Of a stretch of 64,000 bases of DNA, positions 39,484 to 46,990 are shown piece after piece (the stretch's first letter is position 1; each line of letters opens with the position of its first letter). The position numbers and the translations under genes are program-made. This DNA comes from Vespula vulgaris (taxonomy: Eukaryota; Arthropoda; Insecta; Hymenoptera; Vespidae): assembly GCF_905475345.1 (NCBI RefSeq), contig NC_066608.1, positions 744,001 to 808,000 on the forward strand, in the 5' to 3' direction. Under the pieces are notes generated by a model that searched no databases, had not been told where the DNA came from, and saw only the letters and a program-made list of their open reading frames with translations.

Positions 39484-40423
39484 TCTCTTTCTAAGGGGGT
39501 GAGAACGGTTGCCCGGTTCACGGATGAATGTCGCCAGAGTTATAATTGCAACGAGCCGTAATTAGTTTTGGAAATTTAATTATTTCCGCGCGGCCGGAAT
39601 GCGCGATAAACGGAGCCTCGGTGTCGGCCGTCGTTTCGCGAGAACCGAAAGCCGCCACCGCCAGTGGCATCGTAGCCACCCTTTTGCGCCATATTCCACC
39701 CCATACCCACCCCATACCCACCCCCTTTATCTCCCTCGCAAGAGTTATCGGCTGACTTTTACCCGTAACGTGCGTTAATCCTCCCTATTTGCTCTCTCTC
39801 TCTCTTTCTCTCTCTCTCTTTCTCTCTATGTATCTCTCACGTATACACATACTATACTACACATACTATCAACCAATATCACAAACACATACTATCTATC
39901 CATCTACATATCTCTCTTCCTCTTTTTAATCGAGATCGAAATATTAGATTCGACTTTCACGAACGATGGGAAACTTTATACTTTCTCGCATATTCGAACG
40001 TTATACCGGATGTATAAAAAGTTTCTAATAGTTTTTACGATCTGAAAGAGAGAGAGAAAGAAAAATTAGTTTATAATTTAATACTCGAAAGAAAGAGAGT
40101 AACCGGGATTTAAAAATCGTTTGAAAACTTTTGTCTGAAACTGTACTTGTGTTAACTTTTATATAGTATATCTTATGTCGAGTGTTTATAAGAGATCTCG
40201 TTCGGTTTATAAAAGCGAAACGTATTTCTATACGTCGTTGTGTCGGCTCGTTACGAGTGAACGGAGAGATTATCTCTAGTCTCTTTGCTCGATTACAAAA
40301 TATTCTTACGTGCGTCATTGGTTCTACGTAGTATGCATATAAAATGTATCGACATACCTCTACTGTATCATGAAACTCGATTAATCGATGGAATCGATAT
40401 ACTCGAGGGAATATATGTGTGTG

Positions 40424-40454
<31 letters not shown>

Positions 40455-41436
40455 TCGAATTAATAATAGTATCGGCAAGAAATGGTACATATATATTTAT
40501 ATATATAATAAACACATAGATATTTTTACTATTGTATAATTTAATCGATGATTCGTGAAAGTTAACAGAGATTTTCGAATGAATAATTAAATGAAAGAGA
40601 GACTGTATACATAACGTGTATCAAAGGCACATGTATATAGAATATATATTTATACTTATATATGTACTATATAAACAATTCGAAACTCATTAGAGTTAGC
40701 AGAAATTTTCGAAGAAATAAATTCCCTTCCGATCGAATTCTCATTTGGCGTGCTAAAAGAACCTATACATACATACATACATACATACCTCCTTGATACA
40801 TAATGCAACTTGATAACACGAGAGTTTCAATAATGATTTCCGAATCGATAAAAAAAAAAGAAAGAAGAAAACAGATAAAAAGGGAGAGAAATCCGTATGT
40901 TTTTAGATCGAATCTTCGTTTGTATACATACTCGGAAAAGAGAATTAAGTAGAACGGAGGAAAGATTGGAACGTTTTCACGTTCTTGATAATGACGAAGG
41001 AAATTGAAAAGGGCGCGAGAGAGACAGAACATAGGGACACCGTGAAAAATTGATAGAGATCGAGAACCCTTAGGGTCTCTTGCAGTTACCGTCATCTTTT
41101 CAAATGGATCTTTACAAAAGCCATCCACCATCCAACACCATCGTTGTCGTTGTCGTCGTTGTCGTCGTCGTCGTTGGCAGGCCACAGCTTCTTCGCGTTT
41201 CAGCAAAAGTTTTGTTTGCTACGGTGATCTCTCGTACATGGGCCTTCTTCACAAGTTCGCCCTTCGTTCTTCCCTTCGTCCCATATTCGTCCTTCTCCCC
41301 TTCACAAGTTTCTTCCCCCCTTCGTCGTACGCCGCCGTCTTCGCATGAATCTTTAAGAGCAGTCGCGAGAACGCCTTCGATGCGATCTAACGGCCCTTTT
41401 GTTCGCCGCGTAGCCCTTTCTAAAGGTTCACTGCGT

Positions 41437-41492
<56 letters not shown>

Positions 41493-42647
41493 TTAAGAAA
41501 TGCCATTCGCGCGATTGCGGTCCTGCACAAGAAACTCGTCCTTTCGAGGGGAATCTAGTTCGAATAATATATGATACCCACCCAGCACCATCTATGCCGG
41601 AGGAAATGGAGAGTTTTTAAAGATTTTCGAAGAAAAAAAGAAAAGAAGGGAAGAGAGAAAATCTCATTTTCAAGATAGAATTTTGTTTTCTCTGAAAATT
41701 CCTATGGAATGTTTAATACGAATGTATTAGAAAAAAAAAGAAGAAAGTATTTACAACGATGCAGACGAGAGATAGATGATGATAATTCTTATGAAACTTT
41801 GAAGTTATTCTCGGTCTGAAGTATTTCAAACGAAGTAAAATGTACGTAAACGCGGTTTGTGATAAATAGTAATTTGAATAAATAGTCATTTGAAATAGTA
41901 GTAACAATAATAGTAATTTTCTCAGATCCTTCGAAGTTATTTTCGGAAATGACTTCTTTTTTAAAAAAAAAGAAGAAAAAAAAAGAGAAAAAAAAGAACG
42001 ATATATACCTACCACTTATCACTCTAAAGAGCTCGGATCGGTACAGAGACCAGAACTCTTTGTACTTTAAAGTTAATTTAAGAAATAGATGGGTCTCTCT
42101 TTCTTTCTTTCTCTCTCCTCTCATCTATCTCTTTTACACAAACGATATTTTAATCTCGTCACTGGGCCAATGCAGTTTGCACGTGAAAGAAGAATTTTAC
42201 GATCGGACGATCGAAGACGTGCACCATCTTCTATAATTAAATATCCTTTCTCTTCCTATCGGTCTTTAGGTCCGCGAAGAAGAGAGAGAGAGAAAGAGAG
42301 ACAGACAGAGGAAAAGAGGACGGTGGGAGGGAGGGAGGGAGAGAAAGAGAGAGAGAGAGAAAGAGAGAGAGTACCTTCCAGAGAGTCAAAGGAAGCTAAT
42401 AGCTTTTAGACGGTTTCGTCTTTGCTCGAACTGAGAAATATATATACTTACACTTAATACACACGCACACAGGTATATATATGTATTTATACATATACGT
42501 ATCTATATCTATATATATATATATACGCTTTCTATACTATGTCTAACCTATTTTCTTCTTTGTTTCAGCTATTATGGCTCACTTCTTCTTCTTGGCTGCT
42601 TTCTTCTGGCTCAACACTATGTGCTTCAACATCTGGTGGACCTTTAG
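975..42647 (+). CDS. mthl1: Methuselah-like G-protein coupled receptor, Mthl1-type, 5' part (4 exons; 3' end outside window)
   Basis: The coding sequence joins 975-1510, 2444-2716, 5938-6173 and 42569-42647 (1124 nt, residues 1-374 plus a split codon). The order is signal peptide (about 1-23), cysteine-rich ectodomain (about 24-275), TM1 (about 281-304), TM2 (about 319-339) and TM3 (about 350-372). The TM2-TM3 region, with HHVLHWRCQTHHVACLMLGD and AAFFWLNTMCFNIWWTFR, is the signature of the Methuselah branch of family B GPCRs. The protein should be a plasma-membrane receptor with an extracellular N-terminus. In Drosophila, Mthl1 (Mist) is a receptor for the secreted ligand Fog. Applying that ligand here is inference. 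Exon phases agree at all three junctions (2, 2, 1). No exon for TM4-TM7 was found up to base 64000, so the model is incomplete rather than truncated. The family is very secure. The mthl1 subtype rests on the long two-module ectodomain and TM similarity and is about 50-60% certain. Confidence 0.93.
1511..2443 (+). other. Intron 1 (933 bp)
   Basis: The borders are gtaagt and ttaacag. The intron is AT-rich, with T-rich tracts at about 1740-1990 and a short (AT)n at 2345-2358. The frames at 1739-2255 are low-complexity and not supported as coding. Confidence 0.9.
2444..2716 (+). CDS. mthl1: Exon 2 of mthl1-like receptor: second ectodomain module
   Basis: The acceptor is tatttaacag ending at 2443, with a branch-like ttctaat about 25 nt upstream. 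The donor is gtgaga at 2717. The exon completes Arg179 and encodes residues 180-269 plus two bases of Arg270. Cysteines C182, C211, C247 and C263 follow C168/C169 from exon 1, so the second module has the same six-cysteine layout as the first. VDGVILPSGQFC (residues 236-247) parallels VDGNVEEPIAPNDYC (124-138) in module one. No membrane segment is present, as expected for extracellular sequence. Confidence 0.93.
4055..4116 (+). repeat. Inverted repeat with a 10-bp tandem repeat in its loop
   Basis: The arms gatgctgtgctg (4059-4070) and cagcacagcatc (4102-4113) are perfect reverse complements over 12 bp. Three further pairs become possible outside a one-base bulge. The 31-nt loop is built from 10-bp units ending in cYgtgc (tgtactgtgc, tataccgtgc, tatgccgtgc). 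A hairpin in transcribed intron RNA is possible. It is short for a microRNA precursor. Confidence 0.75.
4969..5015. repeat. (CT)n microsatellite
   Basis: About 47 bp of nearly perfect CT dinucleotides in intron 2. Confidence 0.95.
5221..5248. repeat. (GA)n microsatellite
   Basis: A GA dinucleotide run in intron 2, about 690 bp upstream of exon 3. Confidence 0.95.
5677..5740 (+). pseudogene. Decayed duplicate of the start of exon 3 (pseudo-exon)
   Basis: Bases 5679-5697 are identical over 19 bp to 5941-5959 in exon 3. A further 11 bp (ggctttatcat, 5728-5738) match 5984-5994. Between them the copy has a 6-nt net insertion, so the reading frame is kept. The copy reads HVQATDVRFAFLSPSMGFII against HVQATDIRFTLYPVGFII in the real exon. 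It cannot be spliced at the equivalent place: no AG lies immediately upstream, and an in-frame stop (tga, 5671-5673) precedes it. After about 5740 it dissolves into T-rich sequence, so TM1 is incomplete and TM2 absent. It is best read as a partial local duplication that has decayed. Confidence 0.85.
5938..6173 (+). CDS. mthl1: Exon 3 of mthl1-like receptor: TM1, first intracellular loop, TM2
   Basis: The acceptor is ggttctttttttcag ending at 5937, and the donor is gtgagt at 6174. The exon completes Arg270 and encodes residues 271-348 plus the first base of Ala349. TM1 is about residues 281-304 (TLYPVGFIISAVFLAATLAA and following). The short loop SHHVLHWRCQTHH leads into TM2 (about 319-339, VACLMLGDLLMAIIQLAG). 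C345 in RGGSCKAL, just before TM3, is the expected partner for the extracellular-loop disulfide of this receptor class. The conserved HWRCQT loop is what best identifies the family. A decayed copy of the exon start lies 262 bp upstream. Confidence 0.96.
6987..7008. repeat. (AT)n microsatellite
   Basis: A short AT dinucleotide run in intron 3. Confidence 0.9.
7361..7382. repeat. (CT)n microsatellite
   Basis: A run of CT dinucleotides. Confidence 0.9.
7599..7648. repeat. (CT)n microsatellite, interrupted
   Basis: CT dinucleotides interrupted by TTT and GTTT. Confidence 0.9.
8227..8274. repeat. (CT)n / (CTC)n compound repeat
   Basis: CT dinucleotides pass into CTCCTT and CTC trinucleotides, which translate to poly-Leu in one frame. 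Confidence 0.9.
8362..8815 (+). repeat. Diverged tandem duplication, about three copies
   Basis: Three related segments start at about 8364, 8502 and 8730. Shared landmarks are tgtaaataaatcga (8364, 8522), aaatatttatt (8397, 8551), atcgagaatgca (8508, 8735) and a gaaacaatttc / aaacaatgtttc element before a T-tract in the first two copies. The copies are old and differ by many substitutions and indels. No coding role is seen. Confidence 0.7.
9432..9473. repeat. 20-bp perfect palindrome inside a wider inverted repeat
   Basis: Bases 9437-9456 are a perfect 20-bp palindrome centred on tttcatgaaa. A second inverted pair, catcctctt (9432-9440) and aagaggatg (9465-9473), overlaps it. The centre ttcatgaa matches two abutting heat-shock-element units, but a third alternating unit is missing. 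Confidence 0.8.
10473..10539. repeat. (GA)n microsatellite
   Basis: About 67 bp, nearly pure GA from 10485. It is one of the longest GA tracts in the window. Confidence 0.95.
11334..11358. repeat. (CT)n microsatellite
   Basis: A CT dinucleotide run. Confidence 0.9.
11547..11606. repeat. (AAAAAG)n hexanucleotide repeat
   Basis: Six to seven aaaaag units with flanking aaag variants, purine-only for about 60 bp. Confidence 0.9.
12659..12704. repeat. (AT)n microsatellite
   Basis: About 46 bp of perfect alternating AT. Confidence 0.95.
13451..13538. repeat. Imperfect GGT/GAT triplet repeat
   Basis: A run of ggt, gat and gta triplets. On the minus strand it reads as Thr- or His-rich open frames, which are repeat artefacts. 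Confidence 0.85.
13840..13878. repeat. (TA)n microsatellite
   Basis: About 39 bp of perfect TA. Confidence 0.95.
14069..14117. repeat. (GAA)n microsatellite
   Basis: gaa triplets degrade into an A-rich tail. Confidence 0.9.
15350..15388. repeat. (GA)n microsatellite
   Basis: About 39 bp of perfect GA. It produces Arg-Glu and Ser-Leu open frames on opposite strands. Confidence 0.95.
16604..16643. repeat. (GGT)n microsatellite
   Basis: About 12 ggt units with one interruption. They read as poly-Pro or poly-His on the minus strand. Confidence 0.95.
16852..16882. repeat. (CA)n(CG)n compound repeat
   Basis: About 10 CA units are followed by about 5 CG units. An alternating purine-pyrimidine run of this kind is able to form Z-DNA. 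Confidence 0.9.
17095..17121. repeat. (GTAT)n microsatellite
   Basis: About six gtat units. Confidence 0.95.
17258..17299. repeat. (CTA)n microsatellite
   Basis: cta triplets with one attaaa interruption. Confidence 0.9.
17671..17744. repeat. Imperfect TGCC/TGCT tetranucleotide repeat
   Basis: ttgcctg, tctg, ctgctt and ttgc units over about 74 bp. Opposite-strand frames give CLPACLLLAC-like and ASKQAAGKQ-like peptides, which are repeat artefacts. Confidence 0.85.
18404..18453. repeat. (GAAA)n repeat
   Basis: gaaa units with single interruptions. Confidence 0.9.
19700..20055 (+). repeat. Diverged tandem duplication, about three copies of about 130-145 bp
   Basis: Three segments share the series gatcaRtgattYRtaa, then a gttaatt or gattaat part, then aatat..tctttc..aatatcga.atgaaatatt. 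Landmarks are tatcgtctttctgaa..atgaaatatt (19741), atagtctttcgaaaatatcg (about 19869) and ttatctttcaaagatatcg (about 20016). The first copy lacks the 5' part. Confidence 0.7.
20088..20129. repeat. Two neighbouring short palindromes
   Basis: atggatcttagatccat (20088-20104) has 8-bp perfect arms around one base. cgatcttatagatcg (20115-20129) has 6-bp arms around tat. Both have a gatctta(t)agatc core. Confidence 0.7.
21719..21758. repeat. (GGA)n microsatellite
   Basis: About 13 gga triplets, poly-Pro on the minus strand. Confidence 0.95.
22090..22232. repeat. Two (GA)n tracts
   Basis: GA runs at 22090-22112 and 22206-22232, separated by unique sequence. Confidence 0.9.
22790..22849. repeat. 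TA-rich repeat (TATA/TGTA)
   Basis: Interrupted TA and TGTA units. Confidence 0.85.
24360..24400. repeat. (GA)n microsatellite
   Basis: A GA run passes into GACA units. Confidence 0.9.
25401..25438. promoter_or_regulatory. Candidate paired E-box element
   Basis: ggcagctg (25401-25408) and cagctgcc (25431-25438) form a perfect inverted pair 22 bp apart. Read outward, each matches the proneural bHLH consensus GCAGSTGK (gcagctgt on +, gcagctgg on -). They lie in a low-repeat block. The binding role is inference. Confidence 0.35.
26000..26028. repeat. (ATA)n microsatellite
   Basis: About nine ata triplets. Confidence 0.9.
26861..26902. repeat. (CGTT)n microsatellite
   Basis: cgtt units with one inserted g. 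Confidence 0.95.
28528..28547. repeat. Short perfect inverted repeat
   Basis: tctcgttga and tcaacgaga are separated by two bases. A further tcaacga lies just upstream, at about 28518. Confidence 0.75.
28996..29129. repeat. (GGAT)n and (GTAT)n compound repeat
   Basis: ggat/agat units run from 28996 to 29052 and gtat/gtac units from 29059 to 29129. Confidence 0.95.
29158..29234. repeat. (CT)n microsatellite
   Basis: A CT tract of about 77 bp with TT interruptions, directly following the tetranucleotide cluster. Confidence 0.95.
29862..29939. repeat. (CT)n plus (GTTC)n/(GTTT)n repeats
   Basis: CT run at 29862-29886, then gttc and gttt units at 29898-29939. Confidence 0.9.
30095..30497 (+). 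repeat. Diverged local duplication, about three copies
   Basis: Related segments lie at 30095-30160, 30222-30283 and 30425-30497. They share aaattaataa/aaattatt and end in gatcgttatcgaagatctgta, gaccattatcgaagatctacc and gattgatcggagatctacg. They are separated by unrelated sequence. Confidence 0.55.
30790..30820. repeat. (CT)n microsatellite
   Basis: About 31 bp of CT. Confidence 0.95.
32653..32713. promoter_or_regulatory. GC-rich cluster of inverted repeats, candidate regulatory element
   Basis: cctgcgg (32656-32662) pairs with ccgcagg (32681-32687), and the stem continues past a one-base bulge. ccgagg (32698-32703) pairs with cctcgg (32708-32713) around attc. The stretch is strikingly GC-rich within an AT-rich intron. 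Its function is unknown. Confidence 0.4.
33285..33320. repeat. (CTCGT)n pentanucleotide repeat
   Basis: Seven tandem ctcgt units. Confidence 0.95.
34077..34215. repeat. (GA)n and (GATA)n tracts
   Basis: GA run at 34077-34115 and gata units at 34187-34215. Confidence 0.9.
35355..35380. repeat. Perfect 10-bp inverted repeat with 6-nt loop
   Basis: caattacttg (35355-35364) and caagtaattg (35371-35380) flank gcgaat. Each arm holds a homeodomain-type taatt/aatta core, so the element could be a paired binding site. Confidence 0.7.
36621..36814 (+). repeat. Two-copy diverged duplication flanking a CT tract
   Basis: Copy A (36621-36707) and copy B (36741-36814) share gtggYtg, aaatttag.gactt, taaatagat, gatcta.ataaatttcga and a following cytosine-rich end. 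A (CT)n run lies between them. Confidence 0.75.
37117..37156. repeat. (CACTAG)n hexanucleotide repeat
   Basis: Six or more tandem cactag units. They read as Ala-Leu or Ser-Thr dipeptides on the + strand. Confidence 0.95.
37209..37238. repeat. (CGACT)n pentanucleotide repeat
   Basis: Five to six tandem cgact units, about 50 bp after the hexamer tract. Confidence 0.95.
37624..37658. repeat. Poly-A run (35 bp)
   Basis: Uninterrupted A's after tgtaataa. It could be the tail of a retroposed sequence, but no target-site duplication or source transcript is seen. Confidence 0.9.
39440..39490. repeat. (CT)n microsatellite
   Basis: About 51 bp of CT with one GT interruption. Confidence 0.95.
40411..40454. 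repeat. (GT)n(AT)n compound repeat
   Basis: GT units pass directly into TA units. Confidence 0.9.
40480..40735 (+). repeat. Possible two-copy diverged duplication
   Basis: Segments at about 40480-40590 and 40630-40735 both have an AT-rich part followed by agttaRcagaRattttcga. The match is partial, and the AT-rich half may align by composition alone. Confidence 0.4.
41140..41176. repeat. (GTC/GTT)n triplet repeat
   Basis: A mixture of gtt and gtc triplets, poly-Val in one + frame. Confidence 0.9.
41441..41492. repeat. (TA)n(GA)n compound repeat
   Basis: TA run at 41441-41467 followed by a GA run to 41492. Confidence 0.95.
42569..42647 (+). CDS. mthl1: Exon 4 of mthl1-like receptor: TM3
   Basis: This 79-nt exon completes Ala349 and encodes residues 350-374 (IMAHFFFLAAFFWLNTMCF then NIWWTF), a very characteristic Methuselah TM3, plus two bases of an Arg codon. 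The acceptor is cttctttgtttcag ending at 42568, with a good branch-site candidate (tctaac) at 42542-42547. The donor is gtgagt at 42648. The phase matches exon 3 exactly, although the two exons are 36.4 kb apart. The exon is too short to appear as a long open frame and was found by reading for the TM3 motif. Confidence 0.95.
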
Positions 42648-43295
42648 GTGAGTACCAGCAGTCTTCATCCTCTTAGTATACTTTTGAGTAAAGAAAATCG
42701 AAGATCATTATTTATCACGTTAATATTCTCTCTGAAACGCTGCAATATCATTTTTTTTTAACGCTAAATATTAGATTATACGATATTTAAAAAAGAATTC
42801 TTAATATCCTCTAATTTAAAAACAGAGCAAAAACTTAAGTTCCCTGTCGTCGAAGGATACTCGCATTTAACACTACTCGCACAGTTATAAATTCTAAGAA
42901 AACGCTTCCAGGCGAATCTTATTGAGGGAGCAAACAGAAAGAGAAAGAGAGAGAAGAGTATTCATGTTGGAGGCCAGATCACGTTCGAGATTAAGTTCTG
43001 TTCACTGCGATAGAGCGTGTATGTGTCTGTTGTGTGTGAGAGAGAAAGAAACAGAGAGAGAGAGAGAGAAGGAGAATATCGAGGTGAGAGATGGGATCAA
43101 GATCACTCGGTCGACTGGTTAATGCGATGCAACACGGTCGCCATAACGGGTCCTCTCAGCATCTCTTTCTCTCTCTTTCTCTTTCTTTCTTTTTTATATT
43201 TATTTTCTTCTTCTCTTCTCTTTTCTCTTTGCTCGTATACTCTTTAAGACATTCTCGAATTTTCTGATTCATCCGATAGATAGATCTCGATTTAA

Positions 43296-43373
43296 TGATA
43301 ATAATAATAATAGTAATAAATAATGATGATGATGATGATGATGATGATAATGATAATAATACTAATAATAATC
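43296..43373. repeat. (ATA)n/(GAT)n triplet repeat
   Basis: Interspersed ataata and gatgat triplets over about 78 bp. Confidence 0.9.
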
Positions 43374-45928
43374 ATGACAAAACTCAATCATAAATGTTAT
43401 TTTAGCAATCACGGTTATTATACGGTATCAATTTTTATCAGATATGCATGTAACACATAGATCGAGTTAATTAAAACGACCCGACGAAGATAATAACGAA
43501 TCGTTATTATATCAGAAAGTGGTCCCATCGATAAATACTATTACAAACGTATACATTTACTCTTTCAAAGTAATTATAATTTTCTGCGAAACTTTGGGGA
43601 AGGTGAAAGAGAGTAGCATGTGAAATGCGAACTGATTAAAAGTGGTAATAAGAGATGTTCTGTATAATTTATTATACGATACTCGATCGGTATCGATAAT
43701 GACGAAAATTTTATATTATTCTTTTCTTTCATCGATACACGCTTAATTTCTTATTCATAAATCCAACGGAGATTTGTAAAAAGAAAAAAAAAAAAAGAAA
43801 GAAAAAAGAAAAAAGATGTCTTCATAAATTATTTCATCGATCTAATTCATATTTATTACATGTTCACATTTATTCTTTAATTATTTATAGAAAGCCTCTC
43901 TGAGAATTTTATGGACTAACAATCATGCTTTTATGATATTTATGAAATGTGTTAATCAATATCGTGTTAATCAATAACGTGCAATAGACGCATAAAATGA
44001 TCAATGAAAAATTAATTAAAATCTCATTGATAGACTATCCAGATAAAATAGATATTGCGTTAGTTATGTTTCCTAAAGAAAAATTCATAGATATTACTAA
44101 CGAGTGCAGTCGTTAAATTCACGTTTTTCTTTTTTCTCTTTTTTCTTTTAACCTTTTTTTTTTTTTTTCTTTTTTTAATCGATACCTCGTGTGTGTCCCA
44201 CGAATGCAGAGGACAAGCGTAAAACGTATAGAACGAAATAGAAGGGAAGGCGACATGTGTATGCGTGTTATATATATACATATATACACATATATACATA
44301 CATACGTATATACGCGAATACATAGATACGTTGAGAGAGAATATGCTCGCGGTTGAAACGTCAGCGACACGTGCGTGCGTTGTATCCACTTGTTGAAGTG
44401 TCAGTGACAGCACGTTCACGGTTAACCTTCCCTCCTCTCTTGCTTGGCTTTCCTGATTTTCGAGCTGGAAAATTAGCTTCCTCGTTATTTGCACACTCGA
44501 ATACGGTGACTTCTTGGCCAGTATTCAGACGAAACTTATTGTTAATTTAACAATCTTTTCTTCTTTTTTTTTGTTTGCTCGTTCGTTCGTTCGTTCGTTC
44601 AATTATTTCATCTTTACCTCCGAGCTTTAGACTTGTTGTTTTATCTTTCATCGAAAATCTGAGATGTTTTTATAACAATTTTCCTTTTTTTTTTTTTTTA
44701 TATAATTATTTGATCGGCCCAATCTTCGCTTACACGCGTTGAAATTTATTAGTTGATTTTCTTTTTTATAAGAAGCTTTTGAAAATTACTTCATCGCCAT
44801 GATTATTTTATCTTTTGTAAAAAAAAAAGAAATCTGAAATAATTTCGTAGTATATATCAGGTAGATTCTCAAGGAATTTATGAAACCGTATTAATTAACG
44901 GCTTACGCAAGAATATAAAATCATCAATGAAAATTTTAATTCATTCACCGTTACGTTTATTACTCACGTGAGACTCGTATACTCTATTATGCATTGGTTC
45001 TTTTTCTTCTTTTTTCTTCTTTCTTTCTCTTAAATAGATTCACCATACGAGTTCACATCTCTTTCTCTCTCTTTTGCTCTCACGCGTTTAAATACGTTCT
45101 GAGAAATCATTAAATTACCTAACGTCCGAGTACTTACTTACTTCCCACGGTCGACGAGTACGTCGAGAGAAAACGAGAATTATAAGAGTGTTATAGTTAG
45201 ACGCATAGTCGAGGTTAAATGAATTTTCACTTTAAGAGTTACCGTTATGTAACATATCAAAACTTTAACCAGGTATAGCTAATAATAATAATAATTGATG
45301 AAATATTTTCTTGTTTCCAAGTTGAACAAGTTCTCCATGAGGGATAGGAACCTTCAATACCCTTATCCTTTATAAGATAAATATATTCGTACAGAGGAAT
45401 ATAGCGTTGATCGAATTATAGAAATAGAACGGTAAGACGTCTCTACTATCGACAGTTTCTCACTGGATTATTCTCATCGATGCCAAGTGACCTCGTTATA
45501 GGAATCTAGGTCAGCGATGTAAATTTAGCAAATGACATATATCAAGAATTGATGAAGCTATTGAAAAGTATTCCATTTGGGATTCGCGGGTTCGAGAGAT
45601 TAGATATATAGATTTATTTTCGAGAAGTAAGTTTCACGAACCGAGCAGGTGAAATTTAACAAAGTTGACTGATACTAATGGGGTTGAATTGAACGAAGAG
45701 ACAAGGGATAGAGAAGTCAACGAAGAAAGTTAGCCAATGAGAGAGACAGAGATAGAGACAGACAGAGACAGAGACAGAGACAGAGAGAGAGAGAAAGAGA
45801 GAGAGAGAGAAGTCCAGTTGTTAGTAGTCTTCGAATACAGAGTAACGCGTTAATCGTAAGCAAATGCGGGATACCTAGGATGATGGTAAACCAAAAGCAA
45901 CGACCGCAGACGTGACGGTTGGTCGAAG

Positions 45929-45971
45929 ACTAGTCTACTCTAGTCTAGTCTAGTCTAGTCTAGTCTAGTCT
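45929..45971. repeat. (TAGTC)n pentanucleotide repeat
   Basis: Seven or more tandem tagtc units. Confidence 0.95.
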
Positions 45972-46028
45972 GGTCGTCTCTTCTCTAAGTCTCTTCTCCT
46001 AGTCTTACTTCTATTACTAACCACGTTT

Positions 46029-46058
46029 CTACCTACCTACCTACCTACCTACCTACCT
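46029..46058. repeat. (CTAC)n microsatellite
   Basis: Seven tandem ctac/acct units. Confidence 0.95.
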
Positions 46059-46904
46059 GACTCCTCTACCTAATCTATATCTAGCTAGATCTATTCTATG
46101 TAGCAGAGATACCGAAGAAGTTTCTACTATCCCTATGTCCCTGACATATCCTAATCCAAAGATCCACTTGGCCTCGTGTTATACGTTCTTCTTCAACGAT
46201 AACTACAAACCTCCGAACGGTGTTTCGACCCGAAGTTTAGCAACGTTTCTAATCGGATTTCCTCTCTCTGTCCCCGGCTACTACCGATTCTTTTAACCGA
46301 GGTAATGGACTCAGGAACGAAAGAAAAAAGGAAATGGATCTACTAATTTTCGTACCTGCCTTTCTTTCTTTCTTGCTTTTTCTTTTTGTCTACTTGCAAT
46401 ATTTCATTTCCTCTGAACTTTCCCAACGATTTTCCTATATATTACAAAGAACACGTAATACTTACAAACGAGTTATAAACGTAAACGTAATTTTTATGAA
46501 CGTCAATCTTTCGTAACATCAACAAATTTTTATACCACGTCTCTTATATCTTTTTTCGCAGTGTTTTTTTTTTTTATTTGATTGAAGTTCTCTTTTTTTC
46601 TGTTCTTCTTTTTTTTTTGTAAAAACTTCATATACGGTCGTTAAAATATTTTTTTTCTTTTTTTTAACGAATGGGTATCGTACTTCATTTTATACTTGTT
46701 ACTCGTAAAACTATTAGATACTAGATAGGAAGAGGGAATACGTCTGGTTCGATGAAAAAGAGGAAGAGAGAAAATTTCATTTTACGATTTAACAGATCTA
46801 TTTCTTCTTATTTTCTTTTCCAAGATCGCAGGTTAATGACTTTCCTCCAACTGGTTTCTTTTCTTACTACGTTCCGCTTCTCCTTTCTCATTTTTCCCGG
46901 CAGA

Positions 46905-46990
46905 ACCGCTCGTTACGCGTTAGATAATGCATGCAAATTACGTTAGCGTAACGTGACTACCGGCCGTGGAGGTTCTCCCATGCCGTTTTC
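46905..46990. promoter_or_regulatory. Low-repeat block with octamer motif and palindrome
   Basis: It contains atgcaaat (46931-46938), the POU-domain octamer, followed by acgttagcgtaacgt, which has 6-bp inverted arms around gcg. A regulatory role is inference from motif content and from the contrast with surrounding simple repeats. Confidence 0.3.

Larger units (their letters stand above)
36601..42568 (+). other. Intron 3, part 6: non-coding, up to the exon 4 acceptor
   Basis: It contains a two-copy diverged duplication (36621-36814), hexamer and pentamer tracts (37117-37238), a poly-A run (37624-37658), a low-repeat GC-richer block (about 39525-39760), TA/GT and TA/GA compound repeats, and finally the branch site and polypyrimidine tract for exon 4. 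No other exon is recognised. Confidence 0.85.

Noticed and set aside
45585..45600. gggttcgaga, resembling a tRNA T-loop
   Set aside because: No matching acceptor, D or anticodon arms around it; no tRNA gene was recognised anywhere in the window.
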